Assembly (NCBI GenBank): GCA_913775095.1
Contig: CAJYIW010000019.1
Coordinates: 186,001 to 250,000, forward strand
Direction: 5' to 3'
From: an uncultured Siphonobacter sp.
GTDB lineage: Bacteria > Bacteroidota > Bacteroidia > Cytophagales > Spirosomataceae
DNA length: 64,000 nt
Made by a program: the position numbers and the translations under genes. Numbering within the stretch: the stretch's first letter is position 1; every line of letters begins with the position of its first letter. The notes below the pieces were generated by a model. That model did not search any database. It was not told the DNA's origin and worked only from the letters and a program-made list of their open reading frames with translations. Below are positions 25,915-33,912 of this stretch, piece by piece.

Positions 25915-27792
25915 ATGAAAAAGATACATTACGTGAGTTTTCTGGTGCTGATGTGCGTGGGCTGGTCCTGCAATGATCAGCAGTTTCTCGATAAAGATCC
26001 CACAAACATCCTGACCAACGATAAAGTCTGGCAAAGTCCGAATCTGGTGTTGACCGTTCTGGTGGATTTGTATGACCGTTATCCCGAAGTACAGAGTACC
26101 GAAAAATGGGTGGAATACGCCAACTTTGATGAGGCCTTTGCCTCGAGTGCGGGAGAATATTACCGACACAAAAATCAGGAATACAACTACGACTGGTGGA
26201 ATTACTGGGATTATGGCTATCTGCGGGAAATGAACCTCTTCATTCAGAAATGTTCAGAGGCCACGCAATTGGATGAAGCCAGCAAAAAGCGTTTCCTGGC
26301 GGAGGCCCGTTACCTGAGAGCGTCGTTTTATTTTGAGGAAGTAAAGCGAATGGGCGGCGTGCCGCTGATTCTGGAACCTTTGCAATACGATTTCAGCGGC
26401 GATCCTGCCTATCTGCAATACGCCCGGGCGAAAGAATCGGAGATTTACGACTTCGTGCTATCGGAAATGGAGGCCATTAAAAATGACCTGCCGAGCGATC
26501 CGAATATCAAATCAAGGGCTACCAAAGGACTGGCGTTGGCCACCGAAGCACGGGCCGCTTTATATGCAGGTTCGATTGCCAGGTACGGTGTTAACACGCC
26601 GCAGGTGAGCCTGCCCGGTGGGGAAGTGGGCATTGAGGCGGGCAAAGCCGCGGCTTATTTTCAGCGATCCCTGAAAGCTTCGGAAGAACTGATCGCCTTG
26701 GGTCAGTATTCGTTATACCTGAAAAAACCGACGGATTTAGCCGATAATTTCGCCAGTCTGTTTACCGACAAATCGAATAATGCGGAAGCCATCTTCGTGA
26801 AGGATTTCAAGCTCAAAAGCGGAAAAACGACCGACTGGACCATCATTAACCAACCCCGTTCGATCGCCGAAGAACAGCAGGGCGGTCGTCTGAATCCTTC
26901 GCTCAATCTGGTGCAATCCTTCGAAAAGCTGGATAATACCTTTGCTCCCTACAGTTATACGGAAGCAGGCGGCGGAAACCGCTACTTTTCCAATCCGCTC
27001 GAATTATTCGCGGGTCGCGATGCCCGGCTGGCCGGAACGGTGATTTTGCCCGGAAGCCAGTTTAAGAGCAAAACGGTTGACATCTGGGCGGGGTATCAGC
27101 TGGCCAATAACACGGTGATCTCCGGTGATAACTTCGGAGCCCGGAAGGTATTGCCCGGCAAGACCACGGAAGAACAAGTCGTTGGTTTCGATGGCCCCAT
27201 CGACGGACTGGAGTTCAGTGCCCAGACGGGCTTTTACGTGCGGAAATACCAGGATCCCACGGTAGGCTCGGGCCAGTTAGGTACCAGGAGCGAAGTCTGG
27301 TGGATTCGGTACCGCTATGCGGAAGTACTTCTCAATGCCGCCGAAGCGGCCTTCGAACTGGGCCAGAACGCCAAAGCGGCAGGATATCTGAATCAGGTTC
27401 GTAAACGGGCGGGTTTTACCAAAGACCTCCTCGCGGCTGAGGTAACGTTTGATCGTCTGGTGCACGAGCGGAAAGTAGAGTTAGCCTTTGAAAACCACAT
27501 CCTGTGGGACATGAAACGCTGGCGGCTGGCCCACGTAGTCTGGAATGGAAACGCAACGGACCTGACTACTCAACCCGGCGTGGCGACGGAAACCAGTACC
27601 CGGATTTTCGGTCTCTGGCCTTACAAAGTCTATGCTCCCGGCATGGAACAGAACGGCAAGTGGATTTTCAAGAAGATCATTCCTTCCAATGTAACCAATC
27701 CGCACCGTTTCCGGCTGGGAAATTACTATTCGTTCATCAACGAAGAAATCCGGAGTAATAACCCCAAAATTGTCAAGAATCCGAATCAGTAA
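25915..27792 (+). CDS. SusD/RagB outer-membrane lipoprotein
   Basis: About 625 residues starting MKKIHYVSFLVLMCVGWSC; the cysteine of the lipobox is residue 19. The true start is the ATG at 25915; a TTG three codons earlier is open but unneeded. SusD features: NDQQFLDKDPTN after the lipobox, tetratricopeptide-like helices (LAEARYLRASFYFEEVKRMGGVPLI), and the C-terminal RYAEVLLNAAEAAFELGQ with VHERKVELAFENHILWDMKRW. It caps SusC at the cell surface and binds the glycan. Spacing of 10 bp from susC and 14 bp to the next gene indicates one transcript. Confidence 0.96.
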   Translation: MKKIHYVSFLVLMCVGWSCNDQQFLDKDPTNILTNDKVWQSPNLVLTVLVDLYDRYPEVQSTEKWVEYANFDEAFASSAGEYYRHKNQEYNYDWWNYWDYGYLREMNLFIQKCSEATQLDEASKKRFLAEARYLRASFYFEEVKRMGGVPLILEPLQYDFSGDPAYLQYARAKESEIYDFVLSEMEAIKNDLPSDPNIKSRATKGLALATEARAALYAGSIARYGVNTPQVSLPGGEVGIEAGKAAAYFQRSLKASEELIALGQYSLYLKKPTDLADNFASLFTDKSNNAEAIFVKDFKLKSGKTTDWTIINQPRSIAEEQQGGRLNPSLNLVQSFEKLDNTFAPYSYTEAGGGNRYFSNPLELFAGRDARLAGTVILPGSQFKSKTVDIWAGYQLANNTVISGDNFGARKVLPGKTTEEQVVGFDGPIDGLEFSAQTGFYVRKYQDPTVGSGQLGTRSEVWWIRYRYAEVLLNAAEAAFELGQNAKAAGYLNQVRKRAGFTKDLLAAEVTFDRLVHERKVELAFENHILWDMKRWRLAHVVWNGNATDLTTQPGVATETSTRIFGLWPYKVYAPGMEQNGKWIFKKIIPSNVTNPHRFRLGNYYSFINEEIRSNNPKIVKNPNQ

Positions 27793-27806
27793 ATGTACCT
27801 GAACTG

Positions 27807-28499
27807 ATGAAAAAATATCTCTTTTTGTTGTTGATGGGAGGTTTGATAACTTCCTGTAAATTAGATAACTACGAGCCTCCTGCCTCGGAGTTAAGCGGCC
27901 GGATCGTCTATAAAGGTGAACCCATTGGCGTGGAGTATAATAACGTCACGTTCGAATTATGGGAACCCGGCTGGGGTAAAAAAGGGCCCATTACGGTCAA
28001 CGTGGATCAGAACGGTTCGTACGCCGCTATCCTTTTTGATGGCGATTACAAACTCATTATTCCTTCGTATCAGGGGCCTTTCAAATCCATTCGGAACGCC
28101 GAAACCCAGTCGGATACTGTTCAGATTCCGCTTCGGGGCAGTCGTACCCTGGACCTGGAAGTGCTGCCTTATTACATGATTCGCAATGCCACCTTTACCG
28201 GCGGAGAGAAGAAGGTTTCGGCTCAGTTTTCCATTGAAAAAATCATTACCGATGCCTCGGCAAGAAACATTGAGGAAGTGGCTCTTTACATCAGTAAAAC
28301 CGCCTTTGTTGATGTGCGAACCAACATTGCTTCCCAGGTGATCAAAGGAGCGGATCTGAAGACCATGAATGGCCTGCAAATGCAGGTAACGGTACCCACC
28401 ATGACACCCGCCCAGAATTTCGTTTTCGCCCGGATTAAGTTAAAAGTGAGTGGGGTAGAAGATCCGATTTTCTCGGCTATTCAGAAGGTAACGTATTAA
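27807..28499 (+). CDS. DUF3823 surface lipoprotein of the SusCD operon
   Basis: 230 residues with a lipobox (LITSC, Cys about residue 17). The mature part starts KLDNYEPPASELSGRIVYKGEPIGVEYNN, the standard start of the DUF3823 family, with a first beta-sandwich domain (GSYAAILFDGDYKLIIP) and a second one (EVALYISKTAFVDVRTNI). DUF3823 proteins nearly always follow SusD and are taken to be surface glycan-binding proteins, but direct binding has been shown for few. It is the last gene of the five-gene operon; a strong terminator follows. Confidence 0.9.
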   Translation: MKKYLFLLLMGGLITSCKLDNYEPPASELSGRIVYKGEPIGVEYNNVTFELWEPGWGKKGPITVNVDQNGSYAAILFDGDYKLIIPSYQGPFKSIRNAETQSDTVQIPLRGSRTLDLEVLPYYMIRNATFTGGEKKVSAQFSIEKIITDASARNIEEVALYISKTAFVDVRTNIASQVIKGADLKTMNGLQMQVTVPTMTPAQNFVFARIKLKVSGVEDPIFSAIQKVTY

Positions 28500-28505
28500 G
28501 AATTT

Positions 28506-28548
28506 CCAGCTTCCCGAGAGTTCAAAACTTTCGGGAAGTTTTTGGGAA
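28506..28548 (+). terminator. Terminator of the sigma-fecR-susCD operon
   Basis: Arms CTTCCCGAGAGTT and AACTTTCGGGAAG with a 4-base loop and T-run. Nearly the same stem occurs again at 52983-53012. Confidence 0.88.
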
Positions 28549-28783
28549 AGGTTCATTCACCCTCGCTTGTTACGCATTACTATTTACTTCCGAATGAGTT
28601 AAAACAAGACCAATCGTGCTTTTATAATTACCCTTTCAGAAATCGTCAGAATATGAAGGAGTTAGTATCTTGTAAAAGCAAATGAAGCCCGGCTTTTACT
28701 TTATTTTCAACTCGTATTCCAAGGCAGTGCTGGAAAAATAAAAGCCGTTTTACATTCCTCTTAAACACTATTTAGTCTCGTTC

Positions 28784-29779
28784 ATGCGGAAGTTAACTCA
28801 ATCCCTCCAACGTAAAAGTCTCTTAATCCTGGCCCTGGCCGGGGCGACATTCGGAGCCGAAGCTCAGAAAAAGACCTCTGGTAACCCCGTTTTCCCGGGC
28901 TGGTACGCCGATCCTGAAGGAATTATATTTGGTAAAACTTACTGGATTTATCCTACGTATTCGGCTCCCTACAACAAGCAGGTGTTCATGGACGCGTTCT
29001 CTTCGACCGATTTAGTCAACTGGAAAAAGCATCCCAACATCATTGATACCAGTGCAGTAAAGTGGGCCAAACGGGCTCTGTGGGCCCCTTCGATTATTGA
29101 GAAAAAAGGCAAGTATTACCTCTTCTTCGGGGCGAACGATATTCAGAATGATCAGGAGAAAGGCGGTATTGGCGTAGCCGTAGCAAATAAACCGGAAGGC
29201 CCCTTCAGGGATTTGCTGGGTAAGCCACTGGTGGATAAATTCCATAACGGTGCCCAGCCCATTGATCAGTACGTTTTCAAGGATAAAGACGGCGAATATT
29301 ACCTCATTTACGGAGGCTGGAAACACTGCAACATCGCCCACCTGACCCAGGATTTTAAAGGATTTATTCCTTTCGAAGACGGACAAACGTTCAAAGAAAT
29401 TACACCCGATAATTACGTAGAAGGCCCCCTGATGTTCATTCGCAACGGGAAGTATTACTTCATGTGGTCGGAAGGCGGCTGGACGGGACCCAATTACTCG
29501 GTAGCTTATGCCGTGGCCGACTCGCCCTTCGGACCGTTCAAGCGGGTGGATAAAATTCTTCAGCAAGATCCCAAAGTAGCCCGGGGAGCCGGTCACCATT
29601 CGGTGATCCAGCGGCCCGGAACGGATGAATGGTACATCATTTACCACCGCCGCCCCCTCAGCGAAACGGATGCCAACCACCGCGAGACCTGCATCGAACG
29701 CATGTACTTTGATGAGAACGGCATGATTAAACCCGTGAAAATCACGTTCGAAGGCGTTCCCAAACAAACCGTCAGGTAG
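28784..29779 (+). CDS. Secreted glycoside hydrolase family 43 enzyme
   Basis: 331 residues with signal peptide (ending FGAEAQ). The five-bladed propeller of GH43 is recognisable, with the three acidic residues: Asp in GWYADPEGI near the start of the mature protein, Asp in QPIDQYVFKD in the middle, and Glu in NYVEGPLMF. Other matches are LWAPSIIEKKGKYYLFFGAN and AGHHSVIQRPGTDEWYIIYHRR. GH43 enzymes remove arabinofuranose or xylose residues from plant hemicellulose and pectin side chains. The position just after the SusCD operon, in the same direction, points to the imported glycan containing such sugars. Confidence 0.92.
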   Translation: MRKLTQSLQRKSLLILALAGATFGAEAQKKTSGNPVFPGWYADPEGIIFGKTYWIYPTYSAPYNKQVFMDAFSSTDLVNWKKHPNIIDTSAVKWAKRALWAPSIIEKKGKYYLFFGANDIQNDQEKGGIGVAVANKPEGPFRDLLGKPLVDKFHNGAQPIDQYVFKDKDGEYYLIYGGWKHCNIAHLTQDFKGFIPFEDGQTFKEITPDNYVEGPLMFIRNGKYYFMWSEGGWTGPNYSVAYAVADSPFGPFKRVDKILQQDPKVARGAGHHSVIQRPGTDEWYIIYHRRPLSETDANHRETCIERMYFDENGMIKPVKITFEGVPKQTVR

Positions 29780-29782
29780 TCT

Positions 29783-29975
29783 TTGACAACGTTTGGTGAA
29801 AGGGTTTGAGGAAGTCTGAAAAGGGTTTGAGTATTTGACGGAATTTGACTGACGAACGGCTGGTTAAAGTTCCTTCCAATGCTCAGGCCATTTTCAAACC
29901 TTTCAAACGATCTCAAACCTCACCCAATTCGATTAACCTTCAAACTTTCTCAAACCATTTCAAACCTCTGACTTT
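29783..29975. repeat. Facing arrays of GTTTG / CAAAC repeats
   Basis: The plus strand has GTTTGG, GGGTTTGA, GGGTTTGA and TTTGAC between 29783 and 29850, and then TTCAAAC, TTCAAAC, CTCAAAC, TTCAAAC, CTCAAAC and TTCAAAC between 29892 and 29975 at steps of about 9-10 bp. The layout (G-rich array, spacer, complementary array) is like the one at 3571-3772. It fills the gap between two secreted-enzyme genes and ends right before the ATG at 29977. Confidence 0.65.
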
Positions 29976-29976
29976 T

Positions 29977-32397
29977 ATGAAAAAACGATTTCTGCTGCTG
30001 GCCGCTCTGGCTACGCACGGATGGGCACAGGCTCAGGTGAACCGGGCTCCGGCGTATCCTCTCATTACGCATGATCCGTATTTCAGCGTCTGGTCCACGA
30101 CGGATCAGCTGACTTCTTCGCCCACCCGGCACTGGACCGGGACCGATCAGCCATTGTTTGGTGTATTAACCGTAGATGGCGTAAACTATCGTTTTCTGGG
30201 TCAGGAAACCAAAGGATATGAAACCATTCTTCCCACGGCGGATGAAGAGGGGTACTCCGTTAAATACAGCGAAAGCGAGCCTAAATCGGGCTGGAACACG
30301 CTGAATTTTTCGGACAACGACTGGAAAAGCGGGAAAGCTCCTTTCAGTGATGACAAAAATCAGGCAGCTACGCACTGGGACAGTAAGAATCTCTGGACGC
30401 GGCGGACGTTTGATCTCAAGCAGGTACCCTCCGAGCCGGTGTTCCTGAAATTGCAGCACGATGATAATGTCGAGGTTTATCTGAACGGCGAGCAGATTTA
30501 TTCGCACAAAGGCTGGATTCATAAATTTGAATACATTTCTCTGAAATCGAAGCTGAAAGCGGGCAAAAACGTCCTGGCTATTCACGTGGCTAACACGGCA
30601 GGCGGAGCGTTTCTGGATGCCGGGTTAGTGAAAGAAAAGGTTTCGAAAGAGCAGGTAAGTCTGCAAACCGCTCAGCAGAAAAAGGTGGAGTTCACCGCTA
30701 CACAAACCAAATACAGCTTTACCTGCGGTAAAGTAGATCTGGATGTAACGTTTGCTTCCCCGTTATTAATCAGCGATTTAGATCTTTACGCCCGTCCGGT
30801 TACGTACATAGTCTACCGCGTAAAAGCGAACGATGGAGCTTCCCATCAGGTAAATTTCTATTTTGGAGCCTCGAGTAATCTGGCCACGAATGTGCCCACG
30901 CAGGCAGTCACCGCCACGACGGCTTCCACGAATGAATACACCGCTCTGAAAACCGGAACGAAAGAGCAACCCATCCTGAAAAAACGCGGCGATGATCTCC
31001 GCATTGACTGGGGTTACTTCTACGTAGCGGCTCCGAAGAGCAGTCAGGCCGTGCAAACCATCAGTGCGATGCCCTCGCTGAAGGGTCAGAAGTCGTCAGT
31101 CAGTGAGGGAAAATCTTTATTCCTGAACACGACGGTTAATCTGGGTTCGGTCAATGCCACGCCCAGGGAGCAATACCTGATGGTGGCTTACGATGATATC
31201 GAGTCCATTCAATACTTCGGGCAAAATTTAAAACCCTGGTGGAAAGAAAGCGGATCGACAATTGAGAAAGAGTTATCCAAGGCCGTTACGGAGTATCAGT
31301 CAGTCCTTGAAAAATGCGAGTCTTTTGACAAACAGATGTTCGCGGATGCGAAAAAAGCGGGAGGTGAAGAGTATGCCAAACTCTGCGTACTGGGGTATCG
31401 TCAGTCCGCTGCGGCTCATAAACTGGTGAAAAGCCCTCAGGGCGAAACGCTGTACCTCTCCAAGGAAAATTTCAGTAACGGGTGCATTAACACCGTGGAC
31501 GTAACCTATCCTTCGGCTCCCTTGTTTCTGATTTACAAGCCTGAGTTACTGAAGGGAATGATGAACGGAATTTTCCAGTATAGCGAAAGCGGAAAGTGGA
31601 AAAAACCATTTGCCGCTCACGATCTGGGAACGTACCCCCTGGCCAACGATCAGGTCTACGGCGAGGACATGCCCGTTGAGGAATCGGGTAATATGCTGAT
31701 TCTGACGGGTGCGATTGCCAAAGCCGAAGGAAACGCAGAATATGCCCGGAAACACTGGAAAACACTGACCACCTGGGCGGAATACCTGCTTAAAGACGGT
31801 TTCGATCCGGCTAATCAGTTGTGTACGGACGATTTTGCCGGACACCTGGCCCGGAACGCCAACCTTTCTGTCAAAGCCATTGTCGGTCTGGGTTGCTATG
31901 CCATGCTGGCTGAACAGTTAGGCGAAAAAGCAACGGCTGAGAAATTCCGTAAAAGCACGGAAGAAATGGTGCAGAAATGGATGGAAATCGCCGATGATGG
32001 CGATCATTATGCCCTGACTTTCGATAAAAAAGGAACCTGGAGTCAGAAGTATAACCTGGTTTGGGATAAGGTCTTAGGCCTTAAGTTATTTCCCAAATCG
32101 GTTTATGATAAAGAAATTAAATATTACCTGACCAAGCAGAAACCCTACGGTTTACCACTCGACAGCCGCAAGTCGTACACCAAATCCGACTGGATCGTAT
32201 GGACCGCCACGTTAGCGGATAATCAGAAAGATTTTAATGCTCTGATTGAACCCGTGATGAAATACGCAGGCGAGACAACTTCCCGCGTGCCCATGAGCGA
32301 CTGGTATGAAACAACCGATGGACAGAAAGTGGGTTTCCAGGCCCGCAGCGTAGTAGGGGGGTATTTTATGAAATTACTGGAGCAGAAGATGAAGTAA
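29977..32397 (+). CDS. Secreted DUF4965/DUF5127 (glutaminase A-like) protein
   Basis: 806 residues from the ATG at 29977 (MKKRFLLLAALATHGWAQAQ signal). The mature start PAYPLITHDPYFSVWSTTDQLTSSPTRHWTGTDQP is the hallmark of the family named after fungal GtaA. A galactose-binding-like jelly roll is inserted at about residues 90-210 (TLNFSDNDWKSG, RRTFDLKQ, LKLQHDDNVEVYLNGEQIY, LAIHVANTAGGAFLD). Then come DUF5127 and the all-helical DUF4965/DUF1793 part (YRQSAAAHKLV, FSNGCINTVDVTYPSAPLFL, HDLGTYPLANDQVYGEDMPVEESGN, SDWYETTDG). Proteins of this type are frequent in Bacteroidota polysaccharide loci, where glycosidase activity is more likely than glutaminase. The activity is unproven. Confidence 0.88.
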   Translation: MKKRFLLLAALATHGWAQAQVNRAPAYPLITHDPYFSVWSTTDQLTSSPTRHWTGTDQPLFGVLTVDGVNYRFLGQETKGYETILPTADEEGYSVKYSESEPKSGWNTLNFSDNDWKSGKAPFSDDKNQAATHWDSKNLWTRRTFDLKQVPSEPVFLKLQHDDNVEVYLNGEQIYSHKGWIHKFEYISLKSKLKAGKNVLAIHVANTAGGAFLDAGLVKEKVSKEQVSLQTAQQKKVEFTATQTKYSFTCGKVDLDVTFASPLLISDLDLYARPVTYIVYRVKANDGASHQVNFYFGASSNLATNVPTQAVTATTASTNEYTALKTGTKEQPILKKRGDDLRIDWGYFYVAAPKSSQAVQTISAMPSLKGQKSSVSEGKSLFLNTTVNLGSVNATPREQYLMVAYDDIESIQYFGQNLKPWWKESGSTIEKELSKAVTEYQSVLEKCESFDKQMFADAKKAGGEEYAKLCVLGYRQSAAAHKLVKSPQGETLYLSKENFSNGCINTVDVTYPSAPLFLIYKPELLKGMMNGIFQYSESGKWKKPFAAHDLGTYPLANDQVYGEDMPVEESGNMLILTGAIAKAEGNAEYARKHWKTLTTWAEYLLKDGFDPANQLCTDDFAGHLARNANLSVKAIVGLGCYAMLAEQLGEKATAEKFRKSTEEMVQKWMEIADDGDHYALTFDKKGTWSQKYNLVWDKVLGLKLFPKSVYDKEIKYYLTKQKPYGLPLDSRKSYTKSDWIVWTATLADNQKDFNALIEPVMKYAGETTSRVPMSDWYETTDGQKVGFQARSVVGGYFMKLLEQKMK

Positions 32398-32410
32398 TTA
32401 CGGTAAGTAT

Positions 32411-32455
32411 AAAATAAGGAATGCCAGTCTAAACAGCTGGCATTCCTTATTTTAG
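32411..32455 (+). terminator. Terminator after the DUF4965 gene
   Basis: Arms AAAATAAGGAATGCCAG and CTGGCATTCCTTATTTT form a perfect 17-bp stem. Confidence 0.9.
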
Positions 32456-32462
32456 TAGTTTG

Positions 32463-32775
32463 CAAGGCCAGTAAGGTCCTTCCCTTCGCTCTGGAGGACA
32501 GGGCTGGAGAACCCGCTACCCTCGCTGCCTGTCATCCCGACCGCAGGGAGAGAGCTTACTTAAATCTGGAAGATACTCGCCTGCCGGGGAGTGGTCAGAG
32601 AGGCAGGTAAGGTCCCTCGCTTCGTTCAGGAAGACAGGGCTGGAGAACCAGCTATCCTCCCTCCCTGTCATCTCGACCGCAGGGAGAGACCTTGCCAGAG
32701 GTGTAAAAGTTTCCCCGATCAGAAAAGAGCTCGCCAGTCAGGTAAGATCCTTCAGGTTGCTCCGTATGACAGGTA
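32463..32775. repeat. Tandem copies of a dispersed intergenic repeat
   Basis: A block of about 86 bp starting at 32471 is repeated from 32607 (period 136 bp) at roughly 80-85 percent identity. Shared pieces include GTAAGGTCC, GACAGGGCTGGAGAACC, CCTGTCAT and CGACCGCAGGGAGAGA. A shortened third copy (GTAAGATCCTTCAGG ... TATGACAGG) runs from about 32739. The elements have no coding potential and resemble the dispersed non-coding repeats found many times in Bacteroidota genomes. Confidence 0.7.
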
Positions 32776-32825
32776 AGGGGGAGCCCATTATATTTAGTAT
32801 TGAAAATACTTACGCTTTAAATTCT

Positions 32826-33854
32826 ATGAAAAAACTGGTATTTTTCTGTCTACTGGCCCTCGGGGCTCAGGCTCAGACCTTTACTAACCCACTGTTACCC
32901 TCGGGAGCAGATCCCTGGAGTGTGTATCATGACGGTAACTATTACTACATGCACACCACCGGTAATTCCCTGCAACTTCGCAGTACCCAATCCATCACCG
33001 ATCTGAAATCAGCGGCTCCGAAAACCATCTGGAAGCCCCCCGTCTCCGGGCCTTATTCGAAAGACATCTGGGCCCCGGAAATTCATTTCATTCAGGGGAA
33101 ATGGTACGTTTACTTCACGGGTAACGACGGAAAAAGTGGTGACAATCGCCGGATTTACGTCCTTGAAAATAGTTCGCCTGACCCCATGCAGGGTGAGTGG
33201 GTCATGAAAGGCAAACTCAGTGACGAGAGCGATCAGTGGGCCATTGATGGGTCAGTCTTTGAGTATCAGGGTAAGTTATACCTGATCTGGTCGGGCTGGA
33301 ATCACGTCAGTAAAACGGACGAAATCCAGAATATTTACATGGCCTCCCTCGAAAACCCCTGGACGGTAGGCAGTAAACGTGTATTGATTTCAACGCCTGA
33401 ACTGCCCTGGGAGCGGTACTGGGATAACACCACGGCGGGAAAGCCCGGCCGGCCCGTGTACGTCAATGAAGGTCCCCAGTTTCTGAAACACGGAAATAAA
33501 GTATTCATTGTCTATTCGGCGAGTGGCTGCTGGACCAACACCTATGCCCTGGGCCTGTTAACCGCGAAAAACGGAGCCGATTTACTCGACCCCAAAAGCT
33601 GGAAGAAAAGTCAGAAGCCGGTGTTTGAACAGTCACCGGAGAACAAAGTCTATGGCACGGGTCATAATTCGTTCTTTAAATCTCCCGATGGGAAAGAAGA
33701 CTGGTTTTTATATCACGCCAACTCCGGCCCCGATGAGGGTTGCGGAGGAAAGCGGGCTCCCCGGGCCCAGAAGATCAGGTGGAGAGCCGACGGCACTCCC
33801 GATTTTGGTAAACCCATGGCTGACGGCGTACCGATCAAGGAACCCTCCCGCTAA
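32826..33854 (+). CDS. Secreted glycoside hydrolase family 43 enzyme (arabinofuranosidase-like)
   Basis: 342 residues from the ATG at 32826; signal peptide ends LGAQAQ. It shows the GH43 propeller with Asp in NPLLPSGADPWSVYHDG at the start of the mature chain, WAPEIHFIQGKWYVYF, Asp in QWAIDGSVFEY and Glu in VNEGPQFLKHG. Together with GTGHNSFFKSPDGKEDWFLYH this fits the subfamily of exo-acting alpha-L-arabinofuranosidases, though subfamily is inference. It is separated from the rest of the locus by the tandem repeat at 32463-32775, so it may have its own promoter. Confidence 0.92.
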   Translation: MKKLVFFCLLALGAQAQTFTNPLLPSGADPWSVYHDGNYYYMHTTGNSLQLRSTQSITDLKSAAPKTIWKPPVSGPYSKDIWAPEIHFIQGKWYVYFTGNDGKSGDNRRIYVLENSSPDPMQGEWVMKGKLSDESDQWAIDGSVFEYQGKLYLIWSGWNHVSKTDEIQNIYMASLENPWTVGSKRVLISTPELPWERYWDNTTAGKPGRPVYVNEGPQFLKHGNKVFIVYSASGCWTNTYALGLLTAKNGADLLDPKSWKKSQKPVFEQSPENKVYGTGHNSFFKSPDGKEDWFLYHANSGPDEGCGGKRAPRAQKIRWRADGTPDFGKPMADGVPIKEPSR

Positions 33855-33855
33855 C

Positions 33856-33887
33856 AAAAAAGGCAGGCTTTCGCCTGCTTTTTTTGT
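33856..33887. terminator. Bidirectional terminator
   Basis: Arms AAGGCAGGC and GCCTGCTT with flanking A and T runs, between the GH43 gene and the convergent Omp85-like gene. Confidence 0.85.
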
Positions 33888-33912
33888 TTTCAGCCTGAGA
33901 AAGTTGCCAGGA

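Noticed and set aside
32463-32775. Tandem repeats as a CRISPR array
   Set aside because: Only two to three copies of about 86 bp with imperfect identity and long period; no short identical repeats with unique spacers and no cas genes.
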